DNA of 64,000 nucleotides, taken from assembly GCF_014269185.2 (NCBI RefSeq), contig NZ_JABWRZ020000001.1:335001-399000 (forward strand). The letters are read 5' to 3'. A model generated the notes under the pieces. That model made no database searches and was not told where the DNA came from. It saw only the letters and a list, made by a program, of their open reading frames with translations. Every line of letters begins with the position of its first letter. Positions within the stretch are counted from its first letter, which is position 1. The position numbers were made by a program, and so were the translations under genes. Source of the DNA: Pseudomonas oryzicola (GTDB lineage: Bacteria; Pseudomonadota; Gammaproteobacteria; Pseudomonadales; Pseudomonadaceae). Shown one piece after another: positions 39,680 to 48,778 of the stretch.

Positions 39680-39702
39680 AAGGCGGTAATTGTTACCGCC
39701 TT
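39680..39702 (+). terminator. Stem-loop after ubiD-reductase unit
   Basis: Aaggcggtaa and ttaccgcctt form a perfect 10-bp stem with a 3-nt loop, 27 bp after the reductase stop codon. Only tt ggcta follows, so it may be a weak terminator or RNA-stabilising hairpin. Confidence 0.6.
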
Positions 39703-39931
39703 GGCTAATAACTTTCATGCTGCCTGGAATAATAATTCCCAATCGTCGGAATGCCCGATGAAAATTTCGACATATACTTGAGCTAGTGCACCGGTCTGCC
39801 TTAGGTTATGCATGACTCCCCTGCGGGAGCTGGCTTGCCGGCGACAAGGTCGGCACAGGCGGTACATTACGACTGCCTCGAATCGTTTTTTCGCTACATG
39901 TGTAGTTCACAGGGAATCATGGCGGCAGCTT

Positions 39932-40582
39932 ATGTCGGCACTTGAAAGTTCGTCCTGGAAAGTTACTTATCCTCCCTCGCTCGACTTCGGTCAGCAACTG
40001 ACCCACGAGCAACTGTACAACTCCATGCAGAGCACCATGTCTCGCCATCAGGGTGGGCCGGTCTGGCTGTTTGCCTATGGTTCTTTGATATGGCGACCAG
40101 AGTGCAACTCCGTGGAACGCCAGCGCGCCCGGGTGCACGGTTACCACCGGGGCTTGTATTTGTGGTCGCACGAACACCGCGGCACCCCGGAAACTCCTGG
40201 GCTGGTATTCGGCCTGGACCGGGGTGGCTCCTGCAGCGGCTTTGCCTACCGGTTGGATGAAAGCAACCTGGACGACTCACTGATGGCCCTGTGGCAACGC
40301 GAGATGCCGTATCCGGCGTATCGGCCACATTGGCTCAACTGCCGGCTGGGTGATGGCAGCAAGGTACAGGCGCTGGGCTTTGTGCTGGAACGGCACTTGC
40401 CGTGCTATGCCGGGAACCTGCCGGACACCTTGCTGAGCCAGATCCTGGCCAGCGCCAAGGGGCGCTATGGCACCACGCGTGACTATGTCGAGCAGACCTT
40501 GAATGCCCTGCGTAGTCACCAGATGCCCGATCGCAACCTCGAGGCGCGGTTCCGCCGTTGCCATAAACTGCGCGAAGTTTGA
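39932..40582 (+). CDS. chaC: ChaC-like gamma-glutamylcyclotransferase
   Basis: A 216-residue ChaC protein. The GGCT-fold signature YGSLIWRPE (in VWLFAYGSLIWRP), GLVFGLDRGGSCSGFAYRLDE and the C-terminal GRYGTTRDYVEQT are typical; ChaC enzymes split glutathione into 5-oxoproline and cysteinyl-glycine. The start is not secure: the ATG of MSALESSSW has only ggcggcagctt upstream, and codons before it read through a single REP-like sequence near 39823-39850. It is convergent with the quinone reductase. Confidence 0.88.
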   Translation: MSALESSSWKVTYPPSLDFGQQLTHEQLYNSMQSTMSRHQGGPVWLFAYGSLIWRPECNSVERQRARVHGYHRGLYLWSHEHRGTPETPGLVFGLDRGGSCSGFAYRLDESNLDDSLMALWQREMPYPAYRPHWLNCRLGDGSKVQALGFVLERHLPCYAGNLPDTLLSQILASAKGRYGTTRDYVEQTLNALRSHQMPDRNLEARFRRCHKLREV

Positions 40583-40599
40583 TACCTGCCAGGGTCCGA

Positions 40600-40617
40600 T
40601 CGCCGGCAAGCCGGCGA
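40600..40617. terminator. Hairpin between chaC and quinone reductase genes
   Basis: Tcgccggc and gccggcga form an 8-bp stem with an aa loop between convergent genes. There is no T-tract on the forward side, so it is a candidate only. Confidence 0.45.
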
Positions 40618-40648
40618 TTGCACCTTCCAGGCAAAAAATACCTGAGCC

Positions 40649-41626
40649 TTACCGGGCCAGCACCACCAACTTACCCACAGCCTTCCGCTGCCCCAGCCTT
40701 TCAATGGCCGCGCCGGCCTCAGCCAGTGGATAAGTCTGCGACACCAGCGGCTTCAGCTTGCCTTCGGCATGCCAGGCAAACAATTGTTGGAAGTTGGCCG
40801 CATTGTCCTGTGGCTGGCGTTGGGCGAACGCCCCCCAGAACACCCCCAGCACCGCTGCGCCCTTGAGCAACACCAGGTTGGCTGCAAGCTGCGGGATGGT
40901 CCCACTGGCAAAGCCTACCACCAACAGCCGACCATTCCAGGCCAGCCCGCGTACCGCCTGCTCGAACAGCTCACCGCCGACCGGATCATAGATCACGTCC
41001 ACGCCCTGGCCGCCGGTCAGGCGCTTGATCTCGTCACGCAGGCTGGCCTGGCTGTAGTCGATCAGTTCATCGGCGCCGGCCGCCTTGGCCACGGCCAGTT
41101 TTTCCGTACTGCTGGCCGCCGCGATCACGCGCGCGCCCATGGCCTTGCCGATCTCCACCGCCGCCAGGCCGACCCCACCGGATGCACCCAGTACCAGCAG
41201 GGTTTCGCCCGCCTGCAGCTGGCCACGCTGGCGCAGGGCATGCATGGAGGTGCCGTAGGTCATGCCGAATGCTGCAGCGGTGGTGAAGTCCATGCTCGCC
41301 GGCATCGGCAACACGTTGTAGAACGGCACCGCCACCTGTTCCGCGAACGCCCCCCAGCCGGTGAGCGCCATGACCCGGTCGCCGACCTTGAACGCGCCGG
41401 CCTGTTCTCCGACTGCGGCGACCACGCCTGCCGCCTCACCGCCGGGAGAGAATGGCAAGGGTGGCTGGAACTGGTACTTGCCTTCGATGATCAGGGTGTC
41501 GGGAAAGTTGACCCCGGCAGCCTGTACATCCAGCAGAATCTCGTTCTTCTTCGGTACCGGGCTGGCTACCTCTTCCAGCACCAGGTCACGCGCCGGGCCC
41601 AGGGTTTTGCACAACACAGCTTTCAT
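40649..41626 (-). CDS. NADPH:quinone oxidoreductase (MDR, zeta-crystallin type)
   Basis: A 325-residue zinc-free medium-chain reductase. GroES-like N-terminal domain (ILLDVQAAGVNFPDTLIIEGKY), Rossmann domain with VLGASGGVGLAAVEIGKAMG and the family signature DYSQASLRDEIKRL. Members reduce quinones or enones with NADPH. The zinc-binding cysteines of alcohol dehydrogenases are absent. Aaaggaatagccccg precedes the ATG of MKAVLCKTLGP; a longer in-frame start at 41866 lacks similarity. Confidence 0.92.
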   Translation of the reverse strand: MKAVLCKTLGPARDLVLEEVASPVPKKNEILLDVQAAGVNFPDTLIIEGKYQFQPPLPFSPGGEAAGVVAAVGEQAGAFKVGDRVMALTGWGAFAEQVAVPFYNVLPMPASMDFTTAAAFGMTYGTSMHALRQRGQLQAGETLLVLGASGGVGLAAVEIGKAMGARVIAAASSTEKLAVAKAAGADELIDYSQASLRDEIKRLTGGQGVDVIYDPVGGELFEQAVRGLAWNGRLLVVGFASGTIPQLAANLVLLKGAAVLGVFWGAFAQRQPQDNAANFQQLFAWHAEGKLKPLVSQTYPLAEAGAAIERLGQRKAVGKLVVLAR

Positions 41627-41783
41627 CGGGGCTATTCCTTTGCGGGTAGTGGCCGATAAGTGTAGGAGGGCCGTCTTACCGGTCAACGAGCATGGCCCGT
41701 CCTGATGGCGCGGCATAAGCCCGGGCTTGGGTTTGAGCGGTGGGCTGGGTAAGCTGGCGACAACTGTATTGAGGAGCGAATTC

Positions 41784-42188
41784 GTGAAAGCGTGGATCTT
41801 GATGGTGCTGGCGCTGCTGCTGCCGGCTGCGGCCATGGCCGAGGAAGCCAAGGAAGGGGCGCCCAAGGTTGCCTACATCAGCCTGAGCCCGCCCTTTGTC
41901 GGCAACTATGCCCTCGACGGCAGCCCGCGGCTGCGCGTGTACAAGGCCGATGTGGCCCTGCGCGTAACCGGCGACGAAGCCGCCAAGGCGGTGAAGCACC
42001 ACGAACCGTTGATCCGCAACCAGCTGGTGGCGCTGTTTACCCAGCAGTCGGTGGAAAGCATGAGCAATGTCGAGGCCAAGGAGCATCTGCGCCAGGAAGC
42101 GCTGAAGCAGGTGCAGCAGGTGATGGAAGCGGAAGAGGGCAAACCGATCGTTGAAGACTTGCTGTTCAATAACCTGATTGTGCAGTGA
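41784..42188 (+). CDS. FliL-like secreted or membrane-anchored protein
   Basis: A 134-residue protein with a signal peptide or N-terminal anchor (MKAWILMVLALLLPAAAMA) and a FliL-type domain (YISLSPPFVGNYA, RLRVYKADVALRVTGDEAA, IRNQLVALFTQQSVESM). It resembles the stand-alone FliL-like proteins of Pseudomonas that lie outside the flagellar cluster; flagellar role is not shown. The start is GTG with gaggagcgaattc upstream. It is divergent from the quinone reductase. Confidence 0.82.
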   Translation: MKAWILMVLALLLPAAAMAEEAKEGAPKVAYISLSPPFVGNYALDGSPRLRVYKADVALRVTGDEAAKAVKHHEPLIRNQLVALFTQQSVESMSNVEAKEHLRQEALKQVQQVMEAEEGKPIVEDLLFNNLIVQ

Positions 42189-42239
42189 CCGGTAAGCCGG
42201 CTCTCTCAGGAACAGTGCATCCGGACTGTGGCGCAATCC

Positions 42240-42326
42240 CTGTGGGAGCGGCTTTAGCCGCGAAGAATCCAACGCGGTGCGTGGCACCGGCTGCGCCGGT
42301 GTTCGCGGGTAAACCCGCTCCCACAG
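42240..42326. repeat. REP pair of a divergent type
   Basis: Ctgtgggagcggctttagccgcgaa (written as an element at 42240-42264) faces ttcgcgggtaaacccgctcccacag at 42302-42326 in inverted orientation. The outer gagcgg/cgaa parts match while the inner loops differ. It lies between convergent genes. Confidence 0.85.
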
Positions 42327-42368
42327 GAATCGCGCAATCTTTCAGATTTTGAGCCGGGTATGCTTGGG

Positions 42369-43481
42369 TCAGGACGCCAGGCTACGGCGAAACCGTGCCA
42401 GGGCCACGCTGAAGAACACCAGGCCGATCACGGCCAGTGCCAGAATGTCCGGCCATACCACTGTCCACCCGGCATCACGGAACAGGATTGCCGCGCCAAG
42501 GCTGACGAAGTGCGTCGATGGCGAACCCTGCATCACCCATTGCAACCACTGCGGCATGCTGTCCAGTGGTGTGCTGCCGCCAGACAGCAACAGCATCGGA
42601 ATGATCACCGGGATCGCCAGCAGGCCGAACTGCGGCGTCGAACGCGCCAGGGTGGCGAGGAAGATGCCCAAGGCGGTACTGGCGAACAGGTACAGCGCAG
42701 TCACCGCCAGGAACAACCCCATCGAGCCGGACAGCGGTACGCCCAGCGCACCCTTGACCACCACCAGCAGTGAAATCCAGGTGCAGATCACTACCACCAG
42801 CGCATTGCTGGCGATTTTCGCCAGCATGATTTCCAGGGCGGTCAGCGGCAGCACCAGCAGGTGGTCGAGGGTCCCATGCTCGCGCTCGCGCAGCAGTGCG
42901 GTGCCTGTGAGGATGATGGCCAGGATGGTGATGTTGTTGACGATCTGTATCACCGCCAGAAACCAGCCACCCTCCAGGTTCGGATTGAACAGGGCCTTGG
43001 CATTGATCGCGATCGGGCTCTGTGCGTCCGCCCGCTGGCCATAGTCGAGCAGCTCGCGCTCGAAGATGCGGCCGATATAGCCGGCGCCCATGAACGCCTG
43101 GCTCATGGCCGTGGCATCGACGTTGATCTGCAGCTCCGGCGAGCGCCCGGCCAGCAGGTCGCTCTGGAAGTTCACCGGCACATTGATGACGAAGGTGTAC
43201 TGGCCGCTGTCCATGGCCTGGTCCAGGCGCCCAGGGGGCAGCGGCACGGCGGGCTGGAACTCGGGCGGCTGCAAGGCCTCGCTGAGCTTGCGGGACAGCA
43301 GGCTGTGGTCTTCGTCGACCACCGCGACGCTGGCGTTGTGCACGCCGATCACCGAACCGGCTGCCGGCATGTAGATGGCCACGCTGAAGGCGTAAAGCAG
43401 GAACAGCAGCAACACACTGTCGTGGCGCAGGCTGGTCAGTTCCTTGAGGCCCAGGCGCAGGGTGTGGCTCAGGTGCGACAT
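42369..43481 (-). CDS. ABC-2 type permease, YhhJ-like
   Basis: A 370-residue ABC-2 permease: an N-terminal membrane helix (VLLLFLLYAFSVAIYMPA), a long periplasmic domain (~residues 45-180) and five C-terminal helices including VSLGAAILFRDAGW-type ends and the REREHGTLDHLLVLPL motif that precedes them. It is the last gene of a leftward HlyD-RbbA-permease set; E. coli yhiI-rbbA-yhhJ has the same order. Substrate unknown. It starts 1 nt after the stop of the fused ATPase gene. Confidence 0.92.
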   Translation of the reverse strand: MSHLSHTLRLGLKELTSLRHDSVLLLFLLYAFSVAIYMPAAGSVIGVHNASVAVVDEDHSLLSRKLSEALQPPEFQPAVPLPPGRLDQAMDSGQYTFVINVPVNFQSDLLAGRSPELQINVDATAMSQAFMGAGYIGRIFERELLDYGQRADAQSPIAINAKALFNPNLEGGWFLAVIQIVNNITILAIILTGTALLREREHGTLDHLLVLPLTALEIMLAKIASNALVVVICTWISLLVVVKGALGVPLSGSMGLFLAVTALYLFASTALGIFLATLARSTPQFGLLAIPVIIPMLLLSGGSTPLDSMPQWLQWVMQGSPSTHFVSLGAAILFRDAGWTVVWPDILALAVIGLVFFSVALARFRRSLAS

Positions 43482-43482
43482 G

Positions 43483-46203
43483 TCAGGCCTCCTGCTTCTT
43501 CAGCATGGCCAGGCTGAGGCCGGTGAATACGGTGAAGAAGCCCAGCAGGATCAGGCACTGCGGCCACAGTTCGCGCAGGCCCAGCGCCTTGGTGAAGGTG
43601 CCCACCGCAATATCGAGAAAGTAGCCCGCCGGGAACAACTGACCCATCACCGCCGCCGCGCCGTCCAGCGACGAGCGTGGCACGATCAGGCCGGAAAACT
43701 GGATGGTCGGCAGGCTGGTGATGATCATGGTGCCGAGGATGGCGGCGATCTGGGTGCGGGTAAAAGCCGAGATCAGCAGGCCCAGGCTGGTGGTCGCCAG
43801 CAGGTAGGCCACGCCGCCACAGGCCAGGGCCAGCACGCTGCCCTTGAGCGGTACGGCGAACAGCCAGCGGTTCATCGCCACCAGCAGTACCAGGTTTACC
43901 AGGCTTACCGCCAGGTAGGGCATCTGCTTGCCGAGCAGGAACTCCAGGCGGGTGAGCGGTGTGGCGTAAAAGTTGGTGATGGCGCCAAGCTCTTTCTCGC
44001 GGACGATACCCAGCGCGGTAAGCATGGCCGGGATGAAGGCCAGGATCAGTGCCATCACACCTGGGCCGATGGCGTTCACGCTGACCACGTCCTGGTTGTA
44101 GCGGAAACGTGTTTCCAGGCGCACCAGCTCCTGGCGTGGCTGGGGCTGTTTGCTGGCCTTCGCCAGTTGTTCGAGGTTGGCCTGGTGCACGGCCTCCACG
44201 TAATTGCGGCTGGTTTCGGCACGGAACGGCATGCCGCCGTCGAGCCAGGCGGCCACCACCGGTTGGCGGCCGGCATACAGGTCGCGGCCAAAACCGGGCG
44301 GAATTTCCAGCGCCAGCTTTATTTCCGAGCGCTGCAGGCGCTGGTGCATGTCGCGGGAATCGCGGATGGGCGGTTGCTCGGCGAAATAGCGCGAACCACG
44401 AAAGGCTTCGAGGTAGGCGCGGCTTTGCGGGCTCTGATCCTGATCGTGTACGGCGAAGGCGAGGTTTTCCACATCCAGCGAAATGCCATAACCGAAGATC
44501 ACCATCATGAACATCGCGCCCAACAAGGCGAAGGCCAGGCGCACCTTGTCGCGCAGCAGCTCCTTGCCCTCACGGCTGGCCACCGCCAGCAGGCGCCGCA
44601 GGCTGAAGCCCTGGCGTAGCGCCGGTGCAGGCGTGGCGGCCTGCTCCAGCACCGTATTCTCGGTAGCCTGGGGGGCTAGCTCCTGGGCCTGTTCCAGGCA
44701 GCGTACGAACGCGTTTTCCAGGGTATCGCCCTGGTACTGGCGCTGGAGGGCATCCGGCGTGTCGCAGGCCAGTACCCGACCGGCATGCATCAGCGAGATG
44801 CGGTCGCAGCGTTGAGCTTCGTTCATGAAGTGGGTGGACAGGAAAATGGTCACGCCTTGCTCACGCGACAGTTCCACCAGCAGGCGCCAGAAGTCGTCGC
44901 GGGCTGCCGGGTCGACACCAGAGGTGGGTTCGTCGAGGATCAGCACTTCCGGGCGGTGCAATACCGCGACCGCCAGCGACAGACGCTGGCGCAGGCCGAG
45001 GGGCAGGGCGCCAGACGGTTGGTCGGCGATGGCGCCGAGGTCGAAACGCTCGATCAGCTCATCGATGCGCTGGGCGCTCTCTGCCTTGGGCAGGTCGAAC
45101 AGGCGTGCATGCAGGGTCAGGTTCTGCCGTGTGCTGAGCTCACCATACAGCGAGAAACTCTGCGACATGAAGCCGGCCCGCTTGCGCGTGGCCAGGTCGC
45201 TGGCATCCACCGGGCGGCCGAGCAGGCTGGCGCTGCCCTCGCTGGCCGGCATCAGGCCGGTGAGCACTTTCATGGTAGTGGTCTTGCCGCAGCCGTTGGA
45301 GCCGAGGAAGCCGAAAATTTCCCCGCGGCCAATGGCGAAACTGACCTTGTTCACCGCCGTGAAGTCGCCAAAGCGCAGGGTCAGGTCGTGGGCTTCGATC
45401 GCCACCGGGCCGTCAGACGTCGGGCGTGGCGGGATGCTCAGCGGCGGGTGTTGCGCCTTGCCCGCGCCCTGGTAATGGGTGAAGGCGTCGTCCAGCTTGC
45501 CGCTGGGGGTGGCCGCAGCCAGTTCCTGGCTAGGCCCGGCGGCCAGCAGGCGGCCGCCGTCGAGCATCAGGCAATGCTCGAACTGTTCGGCTTCTTCCAT
45601 GTACGCGGTGGCCACCAGCAGGGTCAGTTGCGGGCGCTGCGCGCGAACCTGTTCGACTAGCTCCCAGAAGCGCCGCCGCGACAGCGGGTCGACGCCGGTG
45701 GTCGGCTCATCGAGGATCAGCAGGTCAGGCTCGTGGATCAATGCGCAACACAGGCCCAGTTTCTGTTTCATGCCGCCTGACAGCTTGCCTGCCGGACGCT
45801 CGGCGAAGCGCTGCAGGTCGGTGGCCTGCAGCAGGTTGGCCATGCGCTGCTCGCATTCGCGGCGGCCGAGGCCGAACAGGGTGGCGAAAAAGCGGATGTT
45901 CTCGCTGATCGACAGTTCCGGATAAAGGTTGTTGCCCAACCCTTGCGGCATGAATGCCACTTTGGGGTACAGCGCCGCGCGGTGGCGCCGCTGACGGATC
46001 GAACCACCCAGTACCTGCAGTTCGCCCTGTTGCAGGCGCTTGACCCCGGCGATCAGGCCCAGCAGGGTCGACTTGCCAGCCCCGTCGGGGCCGATCAGCG
46101 CGCAGCGGGTGCCAGCCGGCAGGCTGAAGCCGAGGGAGTGCAGTGCCGCCAGGTCGCCATAGCAGTGGCTGATTCCTTCGGCCAGCAGTGCCGGGGCGTT
46201 CAT
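43483..46203 (-). CDS. rbbA: RbbA/YhiH-type fused ABC protein: two ATPases plus ABC-2 permease
   Basis: A 906-residue fusion. First ATPase residues ~1-220 (Walker A GPDGAGKST with K44; signature LSGGMKQKLGL; Walker B LLILDEPTTG). Second ATPase residues ~265-490 (Walker A GSNGCGKTT with K307; degenerate signature ALPLGLRQRLSL; LILDEPTSG). An ABC-2 permease domain fills residues ~540-906, with REKELGAITNFYATPL before its helices. E. coli RbbA was first described as a ribosome-bound ATPase, but the domain plan and neighbours fit an exporter. Overlaps the HlyD gene by 4 nt. Confidence 0.92.
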   Translation of the reverse strand: MNAPALLAEGISHCYGDLAALHSLGFSLPAGTRCALIGPDGAGKSTLLGLIAGVKRLQQGELQVLGGSIRQRRHRAALYPKVAFMPQGLGNNLYPELSISENIRFFATLFGLGRRECEQRMANLLQATDLQRFAERPAGKLSGGMKQKLGLCCALIHEPDLLILDEPTTGVDPLSRRRFWELVEQVRAQRPQLTLLVATAYMEEAEQFEHCLMLDGGRLLAAGPSQELAAATPSGKLDDAFTHYQGAGKAQHPPLSIPPRPTSDGPVAIEAHDLTLRFGDFTAVNKVSFAIGRGEIFGFLGSNGCGKTTTMKVLTGLMPASEGSASLLGRPVDASDLATRKRAGFMSQSFSLYGELSTRQNLTLHARLFDLPKAESAQRIDELIERFDLGAIADQPSGALPLGLRQRLSLAVAVLHRPEVLILDEPTSGVDPAARDDFWRLLVELSREQGVTIFLSTHFMNEAQRCDRISLMHAGRVLACDTPDALQRQYQGDTLENAFVRCLEQAQELAPQATENTVLEQAATPAPALRQGFSLRRLLAVASREGKELLRDKVRLAFALLGAMFMMVIFGYGISLDVENLAFAVHDQDQSPQSRAYLEAFRGSRYFAEQPPIRDSRDMHQRLQRSEIKLALEIPPGFGRDLYAGRQPVVAAWLDGGMPFRAETSRNYVEAVHQANLEQLAKASKQPQPRQELVRLETRFRYNQDVVSVNAIGPGVMALILAFIPAMLTALGIVREKELGAITNFYATPLTRLEFLLGKQMPYLAVSLVNLVLLVAMNRWLFAVPLKGSVLALACGGVAYLLATTSLGLLISAFTRTQIAAILGTMIITSLPTIQFSGLIVPRSSLDGAAAVMGQLFPAGYFLDIAVGTFTKALGLRELWPQCLILLGFFTVFTGLSLAMLKKQEA

Positions 46204-47159
46204 TGCAGGTTGGCCGGCCAGTCCACTTCAGCCGTGCGTACATAGCCGGCGCCTGGCATGCCCGGTTTGGCCTGCGGCACGGCGCCCGGGTCACTCAGGC
46301 GCAGTTTGACCCGGAACACCAGCTTCTGCCGCTCGTCGCGGGTTTCAACCTGCTTGGGGGTGAACTGGGCCTTGGCGGCGACAAAGGCCACCTTCGCCGG
46401 CAGCGCCCGCTCGGGCAGGGCGTCGAGCACGATGCGCGCCTGATCGCCGACCGTCAGGCGGCCGCTGGTAGAGGCCGGCAGGTACAGGTTCATGTACTGG
46501 TCGCTGGGGTCGATCAGCATCAGTACGCGGCCGCCGGCCCCCAGCACTTCACCGGGTTCGGCCAGGCGCAGTTGAATGATGCCGTCGATGGGCGCACGCA
46601 GGCTGCTGTCGTCGATTTCGCTGGTGAGCTGCGCGACCTGGGCTTCGGCAGCACCGATGGCAGCCTTGATGGCCGCCAGCTGGGCGCGGGCGGCGACCAC
46701 GGCTGCGTTTGCCGTGTCGAAGCGGGCCTGCTGCTGGTCGAGCAGCTGCTGGCTGGCGTATTTGCGCTGGAAAATCTCGCGCACACGCTTGAGTTCCTGG
46801 CTGGCCAGCAGCAGTTCGCTCTGGCGCAACTGCACGCTGGCCTGGGCGGCGGCGTAGTTTTCGCGGGCACGCAGCACTTCGGCTTCGGCCTGGCTGCGTT
46901 GGGCTTCCAGGGTGCGCGTGTCGATACGTGCAAGCAATTGCCCGCGGGTTACCTTGTCACCTTCATCGACCAGCACTTCGGCCAGGCGACCGGGGATTTT
47001 GCTGGCGATTTGGACTTCGGTGGCTTCGAGGCGGCCGTTGCCCATGCTCAGGCCTTCAGGCAACTGATCGTGCAGCGACTTCCAGTACCCCAGCCCAGCG
47101 GCTGCCGCAAGCAGGGCAAGCAGCGCGGTGGCGAAGATTCTGGGGGCGTATCGGTTCAT
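46200..47159 (-). CDS. HlyD-family periplasmic adaptor (YhiI-like)
   Basis: A 319-residue membrane-fusion protein: N-terminal anchor (ATALLALLAAAAGLGYW), a biotinyl-lipoyl half-motif (ATEVQIASKIPGRLAEVLVDEG), a coiled-coil hairpin (~residues 75-190, rich in Q, A, R and L) and a second lipoyl half (LRAPIDGIIQLRLAEPGEV). It would connect the inner-membrane ABC exporter below to an outer-membrane channel such as a TolC homologue, which is not encoded here. It is the first gene of the three-gene set. Confidence 0.93.
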   Translation of the reverse strand: MNRYAPRIFATALLALLAAAAGLGYWKSLHDQLPEGLSMGNGRLEATEVQIASKIPGRLAEVLVDEGDKVTRGQLLARIDTRTLEAQRSQAEAEVLRARENYAAAQASVQLRQSELLLASQELKRVREIFQRKYASQQLLDQQQARFDTANAAVVAARAQLAAIKAAIGAAEAQVAQLTSEIDDSSLRAPIDGIIQLRLAEPGEVLGAGGRVLMLIDPSDQYMNLYLPASTSGRLTVGDQARIVLDALPERALPAKVAFVAAKAQFTPKQVETRDERQKLVFRVKLRLSDPGAVPQAKPGMPGAGYVRTAEVDWPANLQ

Positions 47160-47287
47160 CGTTCTGCATCCTTGCGGTCATGCACACTGCATCATGGCCT
47201 GCGGCCATGCGTGGTGTGTTGATATTGGTCAAACCCATGACTGGGCCGCAGGGCGGCGCCATCTGGTTCATGACCTTAGCCGCAGTT

Positions 47288-47737
47288 TCAACGCAAAGCG
47301 ACAATCACTGCCCATTGCTCCGGAGTCACCGGCATCACCGACAGGCGGCTGCCCTTCTGCACCAGCGGCAGTTCGGCCAGGCCGGCCTGCTGTTTAAGCC
47401 AGCCCAGTTCCAGTACCCGTGGCAGCGTCTGTACATGGGCCACATCCACCGCGCTCCAGGGGTTTTTCTCCGGCGTGGCCTTGGCATCGTGATAAGGGCT
47501 TTGCGGGTCCAGCGCGGTCGGGTCCGGGTAGGCTGCGCGGGTGATTCTGGCAATGCCGGCGATGCCTGGTTGCGGGCAGCTGGAGTGGTAGAAGAAAAAT
47601 TCGTCGCCAACACTCATGGCCCGCAGGAAGTTACGTGCCTGGTAGTTGCGCACGCCGTCCCAGCGCGCTTCGCCGAGGCGGCCGAGGGCTTCGATGGAGA
47701 GCTCGTCGGGCTCGGATTTCATCAGCCAGTAGGCCAT
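47288..47737 (-). CDS. EVE-domain protein
   Basis: A 149-residue EVE-domain protein (PUA-like fold), with MAYWLMKSEPDELSIEAL, WDGVRNYQARNFLRAM and FFYHSS; these form the modified-base pocket in YTH/EVE families. EVE proteins may bind modified nucleic acid bases; the cellular target is not known. An aggagcacctgc site precedes the ATG of MAYWLMKSE, so the frame open to 47776 is not used. Confidence 0.93.
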   Translation of the reverse strand: MAYWLMKSEPDELSIEALGRLGEARWDGVRNYQARNFLRAMSVGDEFFFYHSSCPQPGIAGIARITRAAYPDPTALDPQSPYHDAKATPEKNPWSAVDVAHVQTLPRVLELGWLKQQAGLAELPLVQKGSRLSVMPVTPEQWAVIVALR

Positions 47738-47915
47738 GCAGGTGCTCCTGAAAAGGTTTGAAATAACCTGTTGCACGAAACCGACAGCCGGTTGACGTCA
47801 AGGTTTGCGTGTAGACGCAGGTTGTCGGAAAATGCGCCCCGATAAAAGCACGATGCTCCGGCGGTACCCAGAAAATCGCCGAGCGCTGGACAGTTTGCCG
47901 GGGGGGCAATCTTCG

Positions 47916-48068
47916 ATGAATCAACGCAACAAGCCAGACTTGCTGTGGGTGTTGGTGTTCATTTTCGGCCTGGGTGTGGTCACTACCGGTTATGCGCAAG
48001 GGTTCTGGGAGCGCAAGCTGGACAGCGCCTACCAGATGCCGGTCGACGCCAGCCAGCCACAACGTTGA
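47916..48068 (+). CDS. Small single-helix membrane protein, unknown
   Basis: A 50-residue candidate protein, MNQRNKPDLLWVLV at the start, one hydrophobic helix (residues ~9-27, LLWVLVFIFGLGVVTTGYA) and a polar tail (ERKLDSAYQMPVDASQ). The purine-rich gggggg ~10 nt upstream could serve as ribosome site. It is convergent with fau 18 bp away. No function can be assigned; the helix plus tail resemble real small membrane proteins rather than random high-GC frames. Confidence 0.55.
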   Translation: MNQRNKPDLLWVLVFIFGLGVVTTGYAQGFWERKLDSAYQMPVDASQPQR

Positions 48069-48086
48069 TACCCTCGCTGGTGCCCT

Positions 48087-48695
48087 TCAACGTGGCGCCA
48101 GGTACCAGCCGCGGTCCGAGACCGTGCCCTGCAGCGGTACATCCCAACTGGCCTGCGCCAGCCGCTCGACCTTCTGGCATTCATGCGCCAGCCCTAACAG
48201 CAATGGCTTTTTCCAGGTCTGGCGACGCGCCTGGTAGGCCAGGCTGCGATCATAAAAACCGCCGCCCATGCCCAGGCGCCCGCCCACTTCGTCGAAACCG
48301 ACCAGCGGTAGCAGGATCAGGTCCAGCGACCAGATCGGGCGCTGGCGCTTGCGCTCGGTGACTGGCTCGGGAATGCGGAAGCGGTTGGGCTTGAGTTTTT
48401 CACCCGGTTCGAAGCGCTGGAATACCATCCGCGTGCGTGGCCAGGCGTGGAGTACCGGCAAGTAGACACGCTTGCCACGGCGCTGGGCCTCGCGCAGCAG
48501 CAGGGCAGGGTCGATTTCGCCGTCATTGGGCAGGTACAGGGCAATGTGCCGGGCCCGGCGGAACAGCGGGTGTTGCGCCAGCTGGCGGTACAGGCCGACA
48601 GCGGCCTGGCGTTGCTGGGCCGGGGTGAGGGCGCGGCGGGCATTGCGCAGCAGGCGACGAAGCTGCGGGCGGGTGAGCGGCGCGGTGTCGGTCAT
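48087..48695 (-). CDS. fau: 5-formyltetrahydrofolate cyclo-ligase
   Basis: A 202-residue ATP-dependent enzyme that turns 5-formyl-THF into 5,10-methenyl-THF. Motifs: RRLLRNARRALTP, IALYLPNDGEIDP and the C-terminal GGRLGMGGGFYDR, which binds ATP and substrate. It is the E. coli ygfA counterpart, placed as there downstream of zapA and 6S RNA. The start is the ATG of MTDTAPLTRPQ; earlier in-frame ATGs fall within the 6S RNA. A link to gcvTHP at 57.5 kb through 5-formyl-THF inhibition of SHMT is known metabolism. Confidence 0.93.
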   Translation of the reverse strand: MTDTAPLTRPQLRRLLRNARRALTPAQQRQAAVGLYRQLAQHPLFRRARHIALYLPNDGEIDPALLLREAQRRGKRVYLPVLHAWPRTRMVFQRFEPGEKLKPNRFRIPEPVTERKRQRPIWSLDLILLPLVGFDEVGGRLGMGGGFYDRSLAYQARRQTWKKPLLLGLAHECQKVERLAQASWDVPLQGTVSDRGWYLAPR

Positions 48696-48744
48696 GGCAC
48701 GAGCGGTCCCAAGTGTGTTGGTCGACATGGCCGACCAAAACGAA

Positions 48745-48768
48745 TTGCCCGCCGGTAGAGGCGGGCAA
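48745..48768 (-). terminator. Hairpin downstream of 6S RNA
   Basis: Reading leftward, ttgcccgcc pairs with ggcgggcaa (9 bp) and is followed by ttcgtttt. It lies ~11 nt past the estimated 6S RNA end and could set the 3' boundary of a precursor or attenuate fau expression. Confidence 0.6.
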
Positions 48769-48778
48769 AGAGAATTCA

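Noticed and set aside
43444..44619. A 391-codon + strand frame opposite the RbbA-like gene
   Set aside because: Low-complexity Q/H/G-rich shadow with no recognisable domain.
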